Assembly (NCBI RefSeq): GCF_044596045.1
Contig: NZ_CP138995.1
Location: 1,612,001 to 1,676,000 of the forward strand
Source: Flagellimonas sp947499585
Lineage (GTDB): Bacteria; Bacteroidota; Bacteroidia; Flavobacteriales; Flavobacteriaceae
Direction: 5' to 3'
DNA length: 64,000 nt
Shown here: positions 62,987-64,000 of the stretch, in pieces
How positions within the stretch are numbered: position 1 is the stretch's first letter
How the letters are laid out: the number at the start of each line of letters is the position of its first letter
The notes under the pieces: model-generated
What the model was told of the DNA's origin: nothing
What the model saw: only the letters and a program-made list of their open reading frames with translations
Databases searched by the model: none
Program-made: the position numbers and the translations under genes

Positions 62987-64000
62987 ATGAAAAATATTAT
63001 ATATAAAAAAGCACCCTATCTTTTCATATTGATGTTGATTTTCTCATCATGTGATCTAGATATTAACGATAATCCAAACAGCCCAACAACAGCAACGGTT
63101 ATAGAATTATTGCCTCATGGTCAAGTGTCTGTAATAGAATCTTTTGCAAGTCTGGTAAATGCCATTACCTCAAGCGCTGTGCAAACAAGGGTAAATTCAA
63201 GATATGATAACTACACGGTCACTAGAACTACTATTGATGGTTTATGGAACAGTAATCTTTATAGTGGTGGTCTTAAGGATCTTGAAGACGTTATTACCCA
63301 AGGAACTATAGAAGAAAATTGGCATTATGTTGGAATTGCCAAACTCATGAAGGCCTATACTTTTAGCCTTATGGTAGATCTTTGGAATGACATACCTTAT
63401 TCCGAAGCCTTCAATGCTGAAATTGATATGCCCGCTTATGACTCGGGAAGTGAAATCTATGCTAATTTGGAAGCATTGATTATCGAAGCACTGGGCGATT
63501 TGAACAAAACTTCAGTGCTTTCCCCTGGAAGTGACGACGTAGTTTATGGTGGCGATCTTGCTAAGTGGGAAAGAATGGGAAATACCTTGTTGCTTAAAAT
63601 GTACAACCAGACACGGTTGGTAGATAGTAGTGTAGGTCCCAAAATAGAAAGCTTGATAGCGCAAGACAATCTTATACAGTCGAGTACTGACGATTTTCAA
63701 CTTTTGTATGGTGACACGGCTGCACCTGAAAACAGAATGTCACTTTTTGAAGTTGATTATGTGATACGGTTGGATAACAGAATAGCAAACTATTTTAATG
63801 ATCTTTTGACAGGTAATAATGACCCTCGTATACCTTATTATCTATATAACCAAACCCCTGGTGAGTTTATTGGACGAGATTCGGGGAACCCTAATGGCTT
63901 ATCTACTTTCGAAGACCAAGACACTAGAACTTTCCATGGAGCATATCCTGCAGGAGGAAAATACGATGATGGTTCTGGCGGAATTACTACTGCCGACTTG
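62987..64000 (+). CDS. SusD/RagB-type outer membrane lipoprotein (3' end outside window)
   Basis: At least 338 aa, running off the right edge in frame. Signal peptide with lipobox MLIFSSC, then DLDINDNPNSPTTA, typical of SusD-like lipoproteins of the SusD_2 type. TPR-like helices follow: WHYVGIAKLMKAYTFSLMVDLWNDIPYSEAF is the standard SusD segment, then WERMGNTLLLKMYNQTRL. The cell-surface lid for the preceding SusC receptor. The C-terminal part is missing only because the window ends. Confidence 0.9.
   Translation, partial: MKNIIYKKAPYLFILMLIFSSCDLDINDNPNSPTTATVIELLPHGQVSVIESFASLVNAITSSAVQTRVNSRYDNYTVTRTTIDGLWNSNLYSGGLKDLEDVITQGTIEENWHYVGIAKLMKAYTFSLMVDLWNDIPYSEAFNAEIDMPAYDSGSEIYANLEALIIEALGDLNKTSVLSPGSDDVVYGGDLAKWERMGNTLLLKMYNQTRLVDSSVGPKIESLIAQDNLIQSSTDDFQLLYGDTAAPENRMSLFEVDYVIRLDNRIANYFNDLLTGNNDPRIPYYLYNQTPGEFIGRDSGNPNGLSTFEDQDTRTFHGAYPAGGKYDDGSGGITTADL

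Noticed and set aside
1..64000. tRNA, rRNA or tmRNA genes
   Set aside because: No cloverleaf, CCA-ended stem or rRNA core strings were noticed.

Overview
The window is a chromosome fragment from a member of the Bacteroidota, most likely a marine-type Flavobacteriaceae. The evidence is an ECF sigma/FecR/SusC/SusD locus, a NamZ-type DUF1343 lipoprotein, DUF5018-like lipoprotein remains, RHS proteins with the Bacteroidetes N-terminal style, low GC, few Shine-Dalgarno sequences and a TAnnTTTG-type promoter box. The genus cannot be fixed from the sequence alone.

Layout. (1) 1-9.1 kb is ordinary housekeeping and accessory metabolism: a sterol-desaturase-like hydroxylase (cut by the window edge), an alpha/beta hydrolase, a NamZ-like muramidase, a LolC/E-type ABC permease, a cysteine-synthase/CBS-type PLP enzyme, an M20 peptidase, an aldose-1-epimerase-like protein, a DEDDh exonuclease fused to a GIY-YIG nuclease, and two tiny membrane proteins. 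(2) 9.5-15.0 kb is an operon of four tandem secreted paralogues. Each has a different N-terminal binding module, then almost the same Fn3 domain, Gly/Ser linker and tail-fibre-like coiled-coil end. (3) 15.0-16.1 kb holds palindromic REP-like elements around a REP-associated tyrosine transposase (RAYT). (4) 16.2-55.3 kb is one co-oriented (minus strand) block of about 39 kb. Read in the direction of transcription it starts with a MORN-like protein and a minimal but nearly complete type II secretion / type IV pilus-like machine (four pseudopilins, GspF, prepilin peptidase, GspE, secretin, GspL/M/C-like parts, an Fn3-like lipoprotein). It continues with a frameshifted OmpH/Skp-like chaperone, a YadA-head-like fibre protein and a lipoprotein, and ends in three giant proteins (2110, 2603 and 3365 aa), a small LolA-like secreted protein and a 92-aa immunity gene. 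The last giant is an RHS protein whose C-terminal tip is a RES domain (the NAD-consuming toxin fold of RES-Xre toxin-antitoxin pairs). The 92-aa gene just after it carries the MbcA/ParS/Xre toxin-binding domain. (5) 55.8-57.4 kb carries a decayed pair: a DUF5018/LRR-like lipoprotein with frameshifts and a LuxR-type response regulator with an in-frame stop. (6) 57.6-64 kb is an ECF sigma factor, FecR anti-sigma factor, STN-containing SusC and SusD (cut by the window end): a cell-surface-signalling nutrient-uptake locus.

How the parts may work together. The strongest new idea is that the type II-like machine and the giant RHS assembly are one system: a trans-envelope secretion engine linked to an oversized, multi-protein RHS cage that carries a toxin and immunity pair borrowed from RES-Xre toxin-antitoxin modules. 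Gene order, shared strand and tight spacing support this. Physical coupling is inference.
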